A stretch of DNA of 64,000 nt from JBCCGR01 sp039029195 (GCA_039029195.1 JBCCGR010000002.1:191970-255969); one strand, 5' to 3'; counted from the stretch's first letter, positions 34,665 through 43,733 are shown. The notes: generated from the letters alone by a model not told the origin. Made by a program: numbers and translations.

Positions 34665-35171
34665 ATGCCGATAATCGATCCTGTCGAATCAGATCCTTTC
34701 ACGGACGGTCGCCAATCCGACAATGCCATGCGCATTCGCCGAGGGCTTGAACGGCATTTTGCCCATCATGAGTGTGTTTTTTTGCCGGAACTTGCGCTGA
34801 AGACAGGAAGGCGGGCGGATCTCATTGCCATGGATCGCAAAGGATTGTTCACAATCGTGGAGATCAAATCCTCAATCGAGGACTTCAGGGCGGACAATAA
34901 ATGGCCGGACTATCTGGCGTTTTGCGACCGGTACTATTTTGCGACCCATCCTGGTGTTCCGCAGGACATCTTTCCCGCTGAGGAAGGGCTGATCATTGCT
35001 GATCAGTATGGGGCGGAAATTGTGCGTGAATGCGTGGAGCGAAAACTACCGGCTGCCTCACGCAAAGCGCTGACATTGAGATTTGCCCGCGCCAGCGCGC
35101 AGCGGTTGGCGCAACTTACCCGATTTGCCGAGAAACAGGGGCTGACCCCGACATTTGAGCGGGGCGACTGA
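34665..35171 (+). CDS. mmcB: MmcB family DNA repair protein
   Basis: This 168-residue protein has the MmcB (DUF1052) pattern. LPELALKTGRRADLIAMDRKG is followed by FTIVEIKSSIEDFRADNKW, in which the Asp of RADL and Glu-x-Lys of VEIKSS form a PD-(D/E)xK nuclease-like site. FCDRYYFATHPGVP follows. MmcB in Caulobacter is damage-inducible and protects against mitomycin C. It is predicted to be cytoplasmic. I looked for a GTTC-N7-GTTC SOS box upstream and saw none. Its 3' end faces the tRNA-Ala gene. Confidence 0.87.
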   Translation: MPIIDPVESDPFTDGRQSDNAMRIRRGLERHFAHHECVFLPELALKTGRRADLIAMDRKGLFTIVEIKSSIEDFRADNKWPDYLAFCDRYYFATHPGVPQDIFPAEEGLIIADQYGAEIVRECVERKLPAASRKALTLRFARASAQRLAQLTRFAEKQGLTPTFERGD

Positions 35172-35237
35172 TTTTTGTGAAGTGAGGCGTGAGACTTTGA
35201 ACCCGAATGTCCGGTAGTTCAGCGGCGAACTGGAAAA

Positions 35238-35313
<76 letters not shown>

Positions 35314-35460
35314 GATCATTTGTTCGGGTGCGCCGGGCAGCGCACCGGCAGCTTTCTAATAACCTCGCCCTGTCTAATCAAGCTGCAAATTCATCAATGG
35401 GCGACTATTTTCTCCTGAAGTTCTGCGGGCTTGATGAGTTCGCCGATCCAGCAGAAAAAG

Positions 35461-35868
35461 TTAGATATCTTCCTTCTCGTCGCCGCTTACCGGAATGATG
35501 TCTGACATGTCGTCTTCATCATCATCGTCGTCATCGAGGAATGTATCATCGTCCTCGCCGGTTTCGTCGTCCACTTCCACATCAGGGATGCCGGCGGGAA
35601 TTTCATCCTCGTCGGTCGCATCGTCATCATTGTCTTCTTCAGCATCTTCCAAAGAGATGATTTCCGGACCGTCCGTATCAACTGCTTCTTCGGCCACTTC
35701 TTCCTTTTCGGCCGGCTCTGCAACTTTCTCGTCTTCAGGCTTGGTCAGTTCTTCGATTTCAAAGACGGCGCCGCATTTCGGACAAACAATCGGATCGCGA
35801 TTGAGGTCGTAATATTTCGTGTTACACGACAGACACAGGCGTTTCTCACCCAGCTCAGGTTTGGCCAC
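35461..35868 (-). CDS. FYDLN acid-domain protein (TIGR02300)
   Basis: The GTG at 35868, behind AGAGG, gives a 135-residue protein that begins MAKPELGEKRLCLSC. It carries a zinc-ribbon pair, CLSC and CPKC, around YYDLNRDPIV, followed by a long acidic tail (about 100 residues, mostly Glu and Asp, ending SGDEKEDI). This matches the TIGR02300 family of alphaproteobacteria, function unknown, which typically sits beside aroA as here. The tail suggests a nucleic-acid mimic or a partner-binding arm, but that is speculation. Confidence 0.88.
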   Translation of the reverse strand: MAKPELGEKRLCLSCNTKYYDLNRDPIVCPKCGAVFEIEELTKPEDEKVAEPAEKEEVAEEAVDTDGPEIISLEDAEEDNDDDATDEDEIPAGIPDVEVDDETGEDDDTFLDDDDDDEDDMSDIIPVSGDEKEDI

Positions 35869-36102
35869 AGTTAAACCTCTTGGTTTTTCGCTGAACAACC
35901 CACGTTCCGGTTCAATCGGCGGGGTTCATTTTATGCAGTTTCAGGCTGCTCAAAACTCTGGCGGACCCCATAACGTCGAAGCTGACGCGTGTCAAAAACA
36001 AATGGCGGAAATTAAGCGATTCCTGCGTGATCGCATGTCGCGCTTTATTGGAGGCTGTGTTATGCGCGGCTTCACAAAGACACAGACCATGAAGTTCACC
36101 AC

Positions 36103-37449
36103 GTGAGCCACCAACACGCCTCCCTTCAGCCAGCAAAATCATCCAGTTCAAATTCGTTGAAAGGCACAATCTCTGTGCCCGGTGATAAATCGATTTCACA
36201 CCGGTCACTCATTCTTGGTGCGGTCGCCAGCGGCGAGACTCGGGTCACCGGACTGTTGGAATCGGAAGATGTGTTGAACACGAAAAACGCCATGCAGGCT
36301 TTGGGTAGCAAAATCACCAAGTCCGGTGACGAATGGCGAATATCCGGCATGGGCAATGGCGCGTTGCTCGAGCCCGAAGCACCGCTCGATTTCGGCAATT
36401 CAGGGACCGGAATTCGGCTGACCATGGGTCTTGTGGCGCCCTATGATTTTCCGGTGTCCTTTGTCGGCGATGCGTCCTTGTCGGGCCGACCCATGGGGCG
36501 GGTGCTCAAGCCGTTGCGCGGCATTGGCCTGCAGGTCGATTGCCCCTCGAACGATGACACCTTGCCGCTCACTACACATGGCCCCGCAGCGGCGGCGCCA
36601 ATCGAATATACAGTGCCTGTTCCTTCAGCACAGGTGAAGTCGGCCATTCTGCTGGCCGCTCTCAACATACCGGGGACCACAACAGTCATTGAGCCGGTTG
36701 CAACGCGTGATCACACCGAACGTATGTTGGCGGGTTTTGGTGCGGACATAGAGGTCGATGAGCGTGAAGATGGTTCAAGGATCATCAATGTTTCGGGCCA
36801 GAAAGACCTGAAACCTCAAAACATCACCGTGCCGGGTGACCCGTCCTCAGCAGGGTTTCCGATCGCCGCCGCGCTGATCGTGCCGGGCTCGGACGTGACC
36901 ATTCGTGATGTGTTGCTGAATGAAACCCGAACCGGGCTTCTTCAAACGCTCATGGAAATGGGCGCGGATATTTCCATTGAAAAAAAGCGCCTCTCGGGCG
37001 GAGAGGATATCGGAGACGTGCGTGTTCGCCACAGCGCACTCAAAGGTGTCGAGGTTCCTGCCGCGCGCGCGCCTTCCATGATTGATGAATATCCGGTGCT
37101 TGCAACCATCGCAGCATTTGCTCAAGGCGAGACAAAAATGCTGGGTCTTGAAGAGCTTCGCGTGAAGGAAAGCGACCGGCTTGCTGCGACGGTTGCCGGT
37201 TTGCGGCTAAACCACGTGGATTGCGAAGAGGGTGATAACTGGCTGTTGGTACGTGGTGGTGGCCCATCTGTGCCTGGTGGCGGTAAGGTTACGACGCATC
37301 TCGATCATCGCATCGCGATGAGTTTTCTGGTCATGGGGCTGGCTTCGCAAAAACCGGTCGAAGTTGATGATGCGAACACCATCAATACAAGCTTTCCAGA
37401 GTTCATTGATCTGATGAACGGTCTGGGCGGGAACATTGCCCGTGTCTGA
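36103..37449 (+). CDS. aroA: 3-phosphoshikimate 1-carboxyvinyltransferase (EPSP synthase) AroA
   Basis: AroA transfers the enolpyruvyl group of PEP to shikimate 3-phosphate. The 448-residue product has PGDKSISHRSLILGA near the N terminus, LDFGNSGTGIRLTMGL (PEP and S3P contact), and GDPSSAGFPIAAAL. LGLEELRVKESDRL and HLDHRIAMSF follow. The first glycine-rich motif reads GNSGTGIRL, with Gly-Thr-Gly where class I enzymes have Gly-Thr-Ala, a feature of class II EPSP synthases. The start is a GTG at 36103. Its stop overlaps the dut start, and the usual partners cmk and rpsA are elsewhere. Confidence 0.95.
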   Translation: MSHQHASLQPAKSSSSNSLKGTISVPGDKSISHRSLILGAVASGETRVTGLLESEDVLNTKNAMQALGSKITKSGDEWRISGMGNGALLEPEAPLDFGNSGTGIRLTMGLVAPYDFPVSFVGDASLSGRPMGRVLKPLRGIGLQVDCPSNDDTLPLTTHGPAAAAPIEYTVPVPSAQVKSAILLAALNIPGTTTVIEPVATRDHTERMLAGFGADIEVDEREDGSRIINVSGQKDLKPQNITVPGDPSSAGFPIAAALIVPGSDVTIRDVLLNETRTGLLQTLMEMGADISIEKKRLSGGEDIGDVRVRHSALKGVEVPAARAPSMIDEYPVLATIAAFAQGETKMLGLEELRVKESDRLAATVAGLRLNHVDCEEGDNWLLVRGGGPSVPGGGKVTTHLDHRIAMSFLVMGLASQKPVEVDDANTINTSFPEFIDLMNGLGGNIARV

Positions 37450-37900
37450 TCAGGCGGTATTGGTTCAGCGTCTTGACCACGCTCATGATTTACCGCTGCC
37501 TGAATATGCAACGTCAGAGGCCGCCGGGCTGGATCTGCGTGCCGCAGTGCCGGTAAGTCAGCCTGAAACGATCCGGCCCGGTGAGAGGGCGCTGATCCCG
37601 ACCGGTCTCCAGATCGAACTGCCGAAGGGATTTGAAGCGCAGGTGCGTCCGCGCTCGGGCCTCGCGTTCAAGCATGGTGTCACCGTGCTCAATAGTCCCG
37701 GTACCATCGATTCCGACTATCGCGGCGAGTTGAAAGTTCTGCTGATCAATCATGGTCATGAACCTTTCGCCGTAGAGCGTGGAATGCGGGTTGCGCAAAT
37801 GGTCATTGCGCCGGTGGTGCAGGTGACACTTCAATCGGTCGAAGCCCTTAGCGTATCGGAGCGCGGCGAAGGCGGTTATGGCTCAACCGGGACAGGCTGA
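37442..37900 (+). CDS. dut: dUTP diphosphatase Dut
   Basis: Dut hydrolyses dUTP to dUMP and keeps uracil out of DNA. The trimeric dUTPase motifs appear in order: AGLDLRAAV (1), RPRSGLAFKHG (2), LNSPGTIDSDYRGE (3), RVAQMVIAPV (4) and the C-terminal arm GGYGSTGTG (5), with Tyr in place of the more usual Phe. The GTG at 37442 overlaps the aroA stop; a TTG at 37436 is also possible. Its 3' end overlaps the next gene by 23 bases. About 152 residues. Confidence 0.95.
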   Translation: MSDQAVLVQRLDHAHDLPLPEYATSEAAGLDLRAAVPVSQPETIRPGERALIPTGLQIELPKGFEAQVRPRSGLAFKHGVTVLNSPGTIDSDYRGELKVLLINHGHEPFAVERGMRVAQMVIAPVVQVTLQSVEALSVSERGEGGYGSTGTG

Positions 37901-39023
37901 ACCGGAACCTGACGGTACCCATATCGCTGTCATTGGCGGCGGAATTTCCGGGCTGTCCGTTGCATTCGAGTTGCTGAAAAACGGCCACGAAGTGGCGGTC
38001 TATTGCGATGAGAAGCAACATCCCTCTGCAAGTGCTGCTGCACTTGCCTATCTGGAACCCCGGCCGGGTACAGGCCGACTTCGTGAACTTGAACATGCCG
38101 CACTTGTGGCCTGGCCAGACCTCGCAAGGGAAGTTGCCGATATCAGCGGGTTGGAGACTGGGTTTGCACAGGTCGGCATGGTGCGACTGGGATTTGCGTA
38201 CGAGCAAGACGCGTTGCGAACACTGTTTGCGCAACACGAAGAATCCGGATTTTCACCGAACTGGCTTACGGAAAGCGACGTTTACGAGCTGACCAATGCA
38301 CAGCCTGAAGGCCACTTATTAGGTTACGTCCTTCCAAAAATTGCGCAGGTTGAAGCGCGTTACATGTGCGCTGCCCTTCGCGCAGCCATTGCAGCTCTGT
38401 TTGGGCAAGTGGTGGATGCAACGCGCATCAGCGCAGTCCAACGAGACAGCAAGGGCCGCTTTGTTCTTCAGGCCGGCGAGCAGCAGTTCTTTGCTGACAA
38501 AATTGTTGTCGCCGCCGGATTTGGTGCGCTCGATATCAATGGTCTGGCGTCCGTTTTGCCTAACCCGAGGCCCGTGCGCGGCGTGAGCCTGGAGTTTCGC
38601 TCACCAGTACCCCTTACTCGCCACCCCATTCTAAAGAGAGGAAACCTGACAATCTGTTCGTTTGGAAGATCCGTGTTTGTGGGAGCGACACATGAAGAGG
38701 GCGAAGCCCGCACAGAGGTCGCGGATCAGGTGGTAGCCGCACTTTCAGAAGAAGCAACTGAGCTCTGGCCGGAAATTGCAGGGATGGAACGAGTCATAGT
38801 TCGTTCGGGCGTGCGGGCGCCAATTGGAGACGGGCTTCTCAATCTGGGTCGTCTGGCTGATCACCCGGACTTTTACTATTCCTTGAGCCATGCAGGGGCA
38901 GGTTTTCTGCGTGCGCCCATCATCGCGCGGGAGTTGGCGCGAATGATCTTGGGAGCATCGCTGACAGATATGTATATTGAACCGTTTTTCCGCGAATTGC
39001 GGACAGAGAAAACTACCAGCTGA
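37878..39023 (+). CDS. FAD-dependent oxidoreductase (DAO / glycine oxidase family)
   Basis: This 381-residue flavoprotein has the N-terminal Rossmann motif IAVIGGGISGLSVAFELLKN, an acidic residue at the end of the second strand (AVYCDE), and a C-terminal FAD loop LSHAGAGFLRAP. The middle carries AAGFGALDINGL. The layout is that of D-amino-acid oxidase, glycine oxidase (ThiO) and the MnmC oxidase domain; the substrate is not readable. The ATG overlaps dut by 23 bases in another frame, so aroA, dut and this gene form a tight operon. Its end overlaps the convergent SDR gene by 11 bases. Confidence 0.85.
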   Translation: MAQPGQAEPEPDGTHIAVIGGGISGLSVAFELLKNGHEVAVYCDEKQHPSASAAALAYLEPRPGTGRLRELEHAALVAWPDLAREVADISGLETGFAQVGMVRLGFAYEQDALRTLFAQHEESGFSPNWLTESDVYELTNAQPEGHLLGYVLPKIAQVEARYMCAALRAAIAALFGQVVDATRISAVQRDSKGRFVLQAGEQQFFADKIVVAAGFGALDINGLASVLPNPRPVRGVSLEFRSPVPLTRHPILKRGNLTICSFGRSVFVGATHEEGEARTEVADQVVAALSEEATELWPEIAGMERVIVRSGVRAPIGDGLLNLGRLADHPDFYYSLSHAGAGFLRAPIIARELARMILGASLTDMYIEPFFRELRTEKTTS

Positions 39024-39672
39024 TTGGTTGTCTTTCGCGAAAGAAGCCGCCCGTTGGACCATCATCATCAAGCGTCGCGAGCCAGATGGCCGTGTCCGCC
39101 CCTTCTTCCGGGCTCAGCGAGGCAGAAGCGCCGCCCATGCGCGTGCGAACCCAACCCGGACACATTGCGTTGATCTTAACTGTATCCGGCAGGTCGTGGG
39201 ACAGCGCCAGAGTGAGCGCGTTCAAAGCAGCCTTCGCAACGCCGTAGGCTCCCGGGCCGTGCAAACCTTCCGAAAACGCACCCCAACCAGAAGAAAGGTT
39301 CACAATTCGCCCATATCCACGCTCGACCATTCCCGGTGCAAAGGCACGAATGAGTTCGTACGGTCCGTCAAACATCACAGACATCGAAGAGCGGAACTCG
39401 TCGGGATTTGCAAGCGTCGACCCATGATAGAGGACCCCGGCATTGTTGATCAGAACATCCAGATGTCCGATCTCGTGGGCCGCGCTTGCGATGCATTCGG
39501 ATGATGAAACATCCAGCAAGATCCCAGTGCCGCCCAATTCGTCGGCCGCATCAAGCGCATCGGTTTTGCTGCGTGCGCCGACATAAACTTCGCATCCGCG
39601 ATCAATCAAGCCGCGGGCGATGGCTTTGCCGATACCCCGATTGGCACCTGTAACCAGAGCTTTTCGGGGCAT
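39013..39672 (-). CDS. Short-chain dehydrogenase/reductase (SDR)
   Basis: The ATG at 39672 gives a 219-residue protein that starts MPRKALVTGANRGIGKAIARG, with the TGxxxGIG cofactor loop; NNAG (LINNAGVLYHG) and the catalytic Ser-Tyr-Lys (VNLSSGWG, then YGVAK) follow. CPGWVRTRMGG is the usual PG motif. The Arg after the first strand loop (GARSKT) suggests NADP. Such enzymes oxidise or reduce small alcohols and ketones; the substrate is unknown. A start at 39696 would overlap the upstream VOC gene by eight bases. Confidence 0.88.
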   Translation of the reverse strand: MPRKALVTGANRGIGKAIARGLIDRGCEVYVGARSKTDALDAADELGGTGILLDVSSSECIASAAHEIGHLDVLINNAGVLYHGSTLANPDEFRSSMSVMFDGPYELIRAFAPGMVERGYGRIVNLSSGWGAFSEGLHGPGAYGVAKAALNALTLALSHDLPDTVKINAMCPGWVRTRMGGASASLSPEEGADTAIWLATLDDDGPTGGFFRERQPISW

Positions 39673-39688
39673 CGTATGTCCGGACTGA

Positions 39689-40108
39689 TCAGTCATACAT
39701 GTTCTTTTCTGCCGGATCGTCGCTCAGATACTCAACAAACTCGAACTCCAACCCATCGGGATCAATGTAGTAGACGTTTTTCCGAAACGGATGCTCGTCG
39801 CCAAACACCCTTGGCTCGAAGCCGGCATCGGTCATGCGCTGAACAAGCCCGTCAAGGTCATCCACCTCGAAGGCGATATGTGCGAGCCCGGCGGAGTTTC
39901 CCTGCAGGTGGCGCTGAACGCCGGTACCGCGATCATTCAGCGTGAAGTAACTGTCGTCATTTCCCACATGCACCCAATTGCGCTTGGTGCCGTACCAGTC
40001 GGCTTCACCACCACCGCGCACACCCCAATCAGGAAATGCTGTCGTCAAAAAATTCAGGGTTGGTTCGATTTCGGTGACAACAATGTTGGCGTGCTCAATA
40101 CGCATCAT
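39689..40108 (-). CDS. VOC family (glyoxalase-fold) protein
   Basis: This 139-residue protein starts MMRIEHANIVVTEIEPTLNF and has two beta-alpha-beta-beta-beta modules. The likely metal ligands are His near HANIVV, His in GLAHIAFEVDD and Glu in DPDGLEFEFVEY, the classical VOC spacing. YYIDPDGLEFEFVE matches the glyoxalase/bleomycin-resistance profile. Activity not predictable. The stop is about 16 bases before the favoured SDR start, so the two are probably co-transcribed. Confidence 0.88.
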   Translation of the reverse strand: MMRIEHANIVVTEIEPTLNFLTTAFPDWGVRGGGEADWYGTKRNWVHVGNDDSYFTLNDRGTGVQRHLQGNSAGLAHIAFEVDDLDGLVQRMTDAGFEPRVFGDEHPFRKNVYYIDPDGLEFEFVEYLSDDPAEKNMYD

Positions 40109-40181
40109 CGGAATTCTCCTTCACGATCCTTCGGTTTTGGCAACGTCGAGGCGCGCACGGCGTCGCGTCACCGTGCACCAA

Positions 40182-40233
40182 TGTAGGCACGGTAATTAAA
40201 AAAGCAATAGATTATTTTATTGCCGTGCCTACA
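40182..40233. repeat. Long inverted repeat in an AT-rich spacer
   Basis: TGTAGGCACGG (40182-40192) pairs perfectly with CCGTGCCTACA (40223-40233), and pairing continues through TAAT/ATTG-like bases with one wobble, for about 14 pairs. The loop is strongly AT-rich. It lies between the 3' end of the alpha/beta hydrolase gene (stop at 40246) and the start of the VOC gene (40108), both on the minus strand. It could be a terminator, an operator, or a remnant of a small mobile element. No U tract follows directly. Confidence 0.7.
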
Positions 40234-40245
40234 AAAGAGAAATGC

Positions 40246-41571
40246 CTAGTTTCCAGCCTTCAGCGTTTCAAATCGAAGGCCCTTGGCGGTGCGTTTGGCA
40301 AAGCCTTTCCAATGGTTGTGTTCCGGCTTTTCGCTGCCGTCCTTTTCTTTCGCCCACACACTGTCATTGGAGTTGGGAACCAGATCCAGATATCCGTCCA
40401 TGTTGGCATCCGCGCGAAGAAGCTTGCCAAGCCAGGCTGTCACGAAATGCTGAGCGACATTGTTCATGCGATCGCTTGACCACACGGCATCGCTGTAATG
40501 TTCAGTCAGGTTGAACCCGAGGTCCTTGTCGAACTTGTTGGCTTCCGCAGGCGCAGGCATCGGAGCACCGGCATTGTGATTGGCATTATCAAAGGTCAGC
40601 AGCGACCGGTCCACATTGCTGGCCGCCTGCCAGATTGCGCGTATGCCATTCTCGTAACCGGACGTGTCGTCAACAGAGCCCGCGATAAACAACATCGGAA
40701 TCTTGACGCCCTTCAGCGTGTCAGCGCTCCAAAATCCGAAGTTCATTCCCCAAGGGCCAAAGGCGATGGCGGTTTTGATGCGATCATCAGGAAGCGCATT
40801 GTGCGTGTCACTACCGCTGAGGTGAACACCAAGGGTTCCATGTGGACCGCCCCAGGGATAGTCGACCGACTTTTGAGTTACACCACCTCCAGCGGTAATG
40901 ATCGCGCCATATCCGCCCATGGAATAACCAATGAGTGCGGTGTTGGATGCATCCACGCGACCATTCAGAAAGGATCCGCTGTCAGAACCCATCTTCGCAA
41001 TCTGGTCAAGCACAAACAGCTGGTCGAACGAGCGATTGACCAGCGTCGATCCAAACGCCGCTCTTGTGCGATAGGTGGAATCGGTATGATCAATGGAGGC
41101 GACCACATACCCTTTAGAGGCGATGTTCTCCGCGAGATGGGATAGCAGGAACCGGTTTCCGGGATAGCCATGCGAAATCAATACAAGCGGATGATTGGAC
41201 CCATCGGCATCTGCATCCCGGACAGCCTTTCCGACCAAATCAACTTCTGTTTTGCCGTCCCGCAGATAGGCTTTGAGGTTCACATTGCCCGAAGAACCCG
41301 CCTTCGCTGGATACCAGATTTCAACCGTGAGCGGTCGATCGTAGACGGGTAGAGTGTCGGGTTTTGCAGCCTTGGGATCGATCTTCAGAATATCGATCTG
41401 ATTCGGATTCACCATCTCAACGGTGCGCACGCCAACAGAATGCTTGCCATAGGCTGCAAGCTCTGGAGCATCCGGGCGCTGCGTATCGATCCGGTTCTCG
41501 GCCTGTACAGAATTATAAGCGGTCATGGTGCACAAAACAGCTACAAAAGCAAATCCAATCGTGTGGCGCAT
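40246..41571 (-). CDS. Secreted alpha/beta hydrolase with a C-terminal EF-hand-like loop
   Basis: The protein begins MRHTIGFAFVAVLCTMTAYN and has a signal peptide ending near SVQA, so it is exported. The hydrolase core shows HPLVLISHGYPGNRF (oxyanion loop), the nucleophile elbow GYSMGGYGA and a late FDNANHNAG that may supply the His. The shape resembles PAF-acetylhydrolase or dienelactone-hydrolase relatives. Near residue 390 the stretch DANMDGYLDLVP matches a calcium EF-hand/dockerin-like loop. An alternative start at 41586 is five codons earlier. Substrate unknown. Flanked by a strong inverted repeat on its 3' side. Confidence 0.82.
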   Translation of the reverse strand: MRHTIGFAFVAVLCTMTAYNSVQAENRIDTQRPDAPELAAYGKHSVGVRTVEMVNPNQIDILKIDPKAAKPDTLPVYDRPLTVEIWYPAKAGSSGNVNLKAYLRDGKTEVDLVGKAVRDADADGSNHPLVLISHGYPGNRFLLSHLAENIASKGYVVASIDHTDSTYRTRAAFGSTLVNRSFDQLFVLDQIAKMGSDSGSFLNGRVDASNTALIGYSMGGYGAIITAGGGVTQKSVDYPWGGPHGTLGVHLSGSDTHNALPDDRIKTAIAFGPWGMNFGFWSADTLKGVKIPMLFIAGSVDDTSGYENGIRAIWQAASNVDRSLLTFDNANHNAGAPMPAPAEANKFDKDLGFNLTEHYSDAVWSSDRMNNVAQHFVTAWLGKLLRADANMDGYLDLVPNSNDSVWAKEKDGSEKPEHNHWKGFAKRTAKGLRFETLKAGN

Positions 41572-41756
41572 TATCATACCTTTCAATGGTTTATCAGCCT
41601 AAAGTCCCTCTTGCTGCGAGGTTAGCATGATTGGCTGGCATTGATTTTGATTTTTTTGTGACGCAGTCCCAGTTTTGGCTTGGCCTCACAAATTCACTGT
41701 GCTTCTTTAGTGGCAAGTTGGGCAAGAGACCCGGCACGATTGTGGAGGAATAGTAT

Positions 41757-42632
41757 TTGGAGTTTTTCCAGCTCTCTTTGAGCGGGCTTGCGAACGGCTG
41801 TGTGTATGGGCTGATCGCCCTCGGATTTGTGCTGATCTACAAGGCAACCGAGGCCGTTAATTTTGCTCAGGGCGATTTCATGATGCTTGGCGCATTCATC
41901 TCCCTGTGGCTCACCAACGACTATTTTGTCGGTCTCAACTTCTGGGTCGCGGTTCCAATCGCTGTGATCATGATGGGTGTCTTCGGCTATCTGCTTGATC
42001 TGACGGTTTTGCGGCGCATGTCGGGCGAATCCCAGATTGCCATTGTGATTTTGACCATCGCGCTTGGTTTTATTCTTAGATTTGCCGCGGGAGCGATCTG
42101 GGGTCACGAACCATTGTCGCTAGAGAGCCCGTTTGCCGCCAAAGACGTGCGCTTCGGCGGTGTTGTTCTTGGTCTGGATGAGATCATGGTGGTGGTGGTC
42201 ACCGTCATTCTCACCCTGGTTCTGTTCCTGTTTTTCAGCCGGACCAAGCTTGGCGTGGCCATGCAGGCGGCATCTCAAAACCAGCTGGCTGCATATTATA
42301 TGGGCATTCCGGTCAAGCGGGTTCAAAGCCTCATCTGGGCGCTTGCAGGCGCCGTGGCTGCCATTGCCGGCGTGCTGTTTGCCTCCAAAGGCGCCATTGA
42401 TCCAACCGCCGGCCTGCTGGGCATCAAGGCGTTTGCAGCTGCGGTCATCGGCGGGTTCGGCAGTCTGCCGGGTGCACTTTTGGGCGGGCTTATCATAGGA
42501 TTGGTGGAACCATTCTCCGCTCGCTACATGACGGCGGGCTGGTCCCAGATCGCGCCCTACGCAATCTTGCTTCTTGTGCTGATTTTCCGCCCTCATGGCA
42601 TCTTCAGTCAGACCCAGAAAAAGAAGGTCTGA
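41757..42632 (+). CDS. livH: Branched-chain amino-acid-type ABC transporter permease LivH
   Basis: This 291-residue inner-membrane permease has about eight hydrophobic helices and the LivH signatures NGCVYGLIALGFVLIYKATE, VNFAQGDFMMLGAF and AVIGGFGSLPGALLGG. The start is TTG 41757, supported by GGAGGA about eight bases upstream. It opens a six-gene operon (permease, permease, ATPase, ATPase, acyl-CoA ligase, binding protein). The presence of an acyl-CoA ligase suggests a carboxylic-acid substrate instead of, or besides, Leu/Ile/Val. Confidence 0.92.
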   Translation: MEFFQLSLSGLANGCVYGLIALGFVLIYKATEAVNFAQGDFMMLGAFISLWLTNDYFVGLNFWVAVPIAVIMMGVFGYLLDLTVLRRMSGESQIAIVILTIALGFILRFAAGAIWGHEPLSLESPFAAKDVRFGGVVLGLDEIMVVVVTVILTLVLFLFFSRTKLGVAMQAASQNQLAAYYMGIPVKRVQSLIWALAGAVAAIAGVLFASKGAIDPTAGLLGIKAFAAAVIGGFGSLPGALLGGLIIGLVEPFSARYMTAGWSQIAPYAILLLVLIFRPHGIFSQTQKKKV

Positions 42633-42638
42633 GGCACG

Positions 42639-43733
42639 ATGCGGTTCGTCTTTAAAACATCCTACGAAGCGGACATTCGCCTGTTCCGACACACACCACA
42701 GGCCATGTGGTATTTGGCGCTGCTCGCATTTGTGCTGATTTTGCCGTTTCTTCTAAGCGATTATGCGATCGGCATCGCATCGCAAGTGCTGATTTACTCA
42801 ATTGCTGGAATGGGACTGATGCTGCTGACGGGGCACACTGGCCTGCCCAGCCTCGGACACGCAGCCTTTATGGCGATTGGTTGCTTTGCCAACATATTCT
42901 TGATTAGTGCAGGCCTGCCCTGGCTGATTTCCTTCCCGCTGGCCGGTCTTCTTGCCGGGGCTATCGGTGTGGTGATTGCCTATCCGGTGCTTCGGCTGCA
43001 CGGCGTCTATCTGGCCATCGCAACGCTCGCCATGTCGATCCTCACGGCTGACTTTGTCGTGATTCTGGAGCCGTGGACCGGCGGCGTGGGTGGTGCGATC
43101 GTTTCCGACATCAACCTGTTCGGCTATGAGATCAACTATTTCGGTGCGCCAACCAGCTTTTACTATGTTGTACTGGCTGTGGTTTTGATCGTACTGATCC
43201 TCTATCGCAATCTGCTGCGGGCGCCGCTGGGTCGGGCTTTCACCGCGATCCGCGATTCCGAAATCTCCGCTCAGGCGATGGGGATCAACCTGACGCGCAC
43301 GAAGGTGATTTCGTTCTTTCTCTCCTGCACTTTCACCGGGCTGGCCGGAGCGCTGGTTGGTCACTCCGCAGGCTACGTGAACCATGAGACGTTCGATATC
43401 GTGCTCTCCATTACGCTTCTTTTGATGATCATCATTGGTGGAATTGGATCCATCCACGGTGCGTTTTTTGGGGCCATGGTGGTTGGCATCATTCCCCAGC
43501 TCATCGCCACTGCGCGCTCCGGCATTGGCAATCTGACAGGTGTCGACATCACAATTCCGGGCCTGGAGAGTGCGCTTTTCGGGGCGATCCTGATCGGGTT
43601 TATGTTGTTCGAGCCGTTCGGCATCTACGGACGTTGGCTCAAGATCAGGACCTATTTCGAACTGTTCCCCTTCTATCGTCGCGACATGTTCCGTCGTCAG
43701 AAAAACTATCTGAAAACGGAGCGTATGCGGTGA
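42639..43733 (+). CDS. livM: Branched-chain amino-acid-type ABC transporter permease LivM
   Basis: This 364-residue second permease has LivM marks: SIAGMGLMLLTGHTGLPSLGH, AYPVLRLHGVYLAIATLAM (a common LivM signature region), a RAFTAIRDSEISAQAMGINL loop that contacts the ATPase, and GGIGSIHGAFFGA. The N-terminal 30 residues are polar. It starts six bases after livH and overlaps livG by four bases (ATGCGGTGAG). The C-terminal tail (FELFPFYRRDMFRRQKNYLK) is long and basic. Confidence 0.92.
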   Translation: MRFVFKTSYEADIRLFRHTPQAMWYLALLAFVLILPFLLSDYAIGIASQVLIYSIAGMGLMLLTGHTGLPSLGHAAFMAIGCFANIFLISAGLPWLISFPLAGLLAGAIGVVIAYPVLRLHGVYLAIATLAMSILTADFVVILEPWTGGVGGAIVSDINLFGYEINYFGAPTSFYYVVLAVVLIVLILYRNLLRAPLGRAFTAIRDSEISAQAMGINLTRTKVISFFLSCTFTGLAGALVGHSAGYVNHETFDIVLSITLLLMIIIGGIGSIHGAFFGAMVVGIIPQLIATARSGIGNLTGVDITIPGLESALFGAILIGFMLFEPFGIYGRWLKIRTYFELFPFYRRDMFRRQKNYLKTERMR

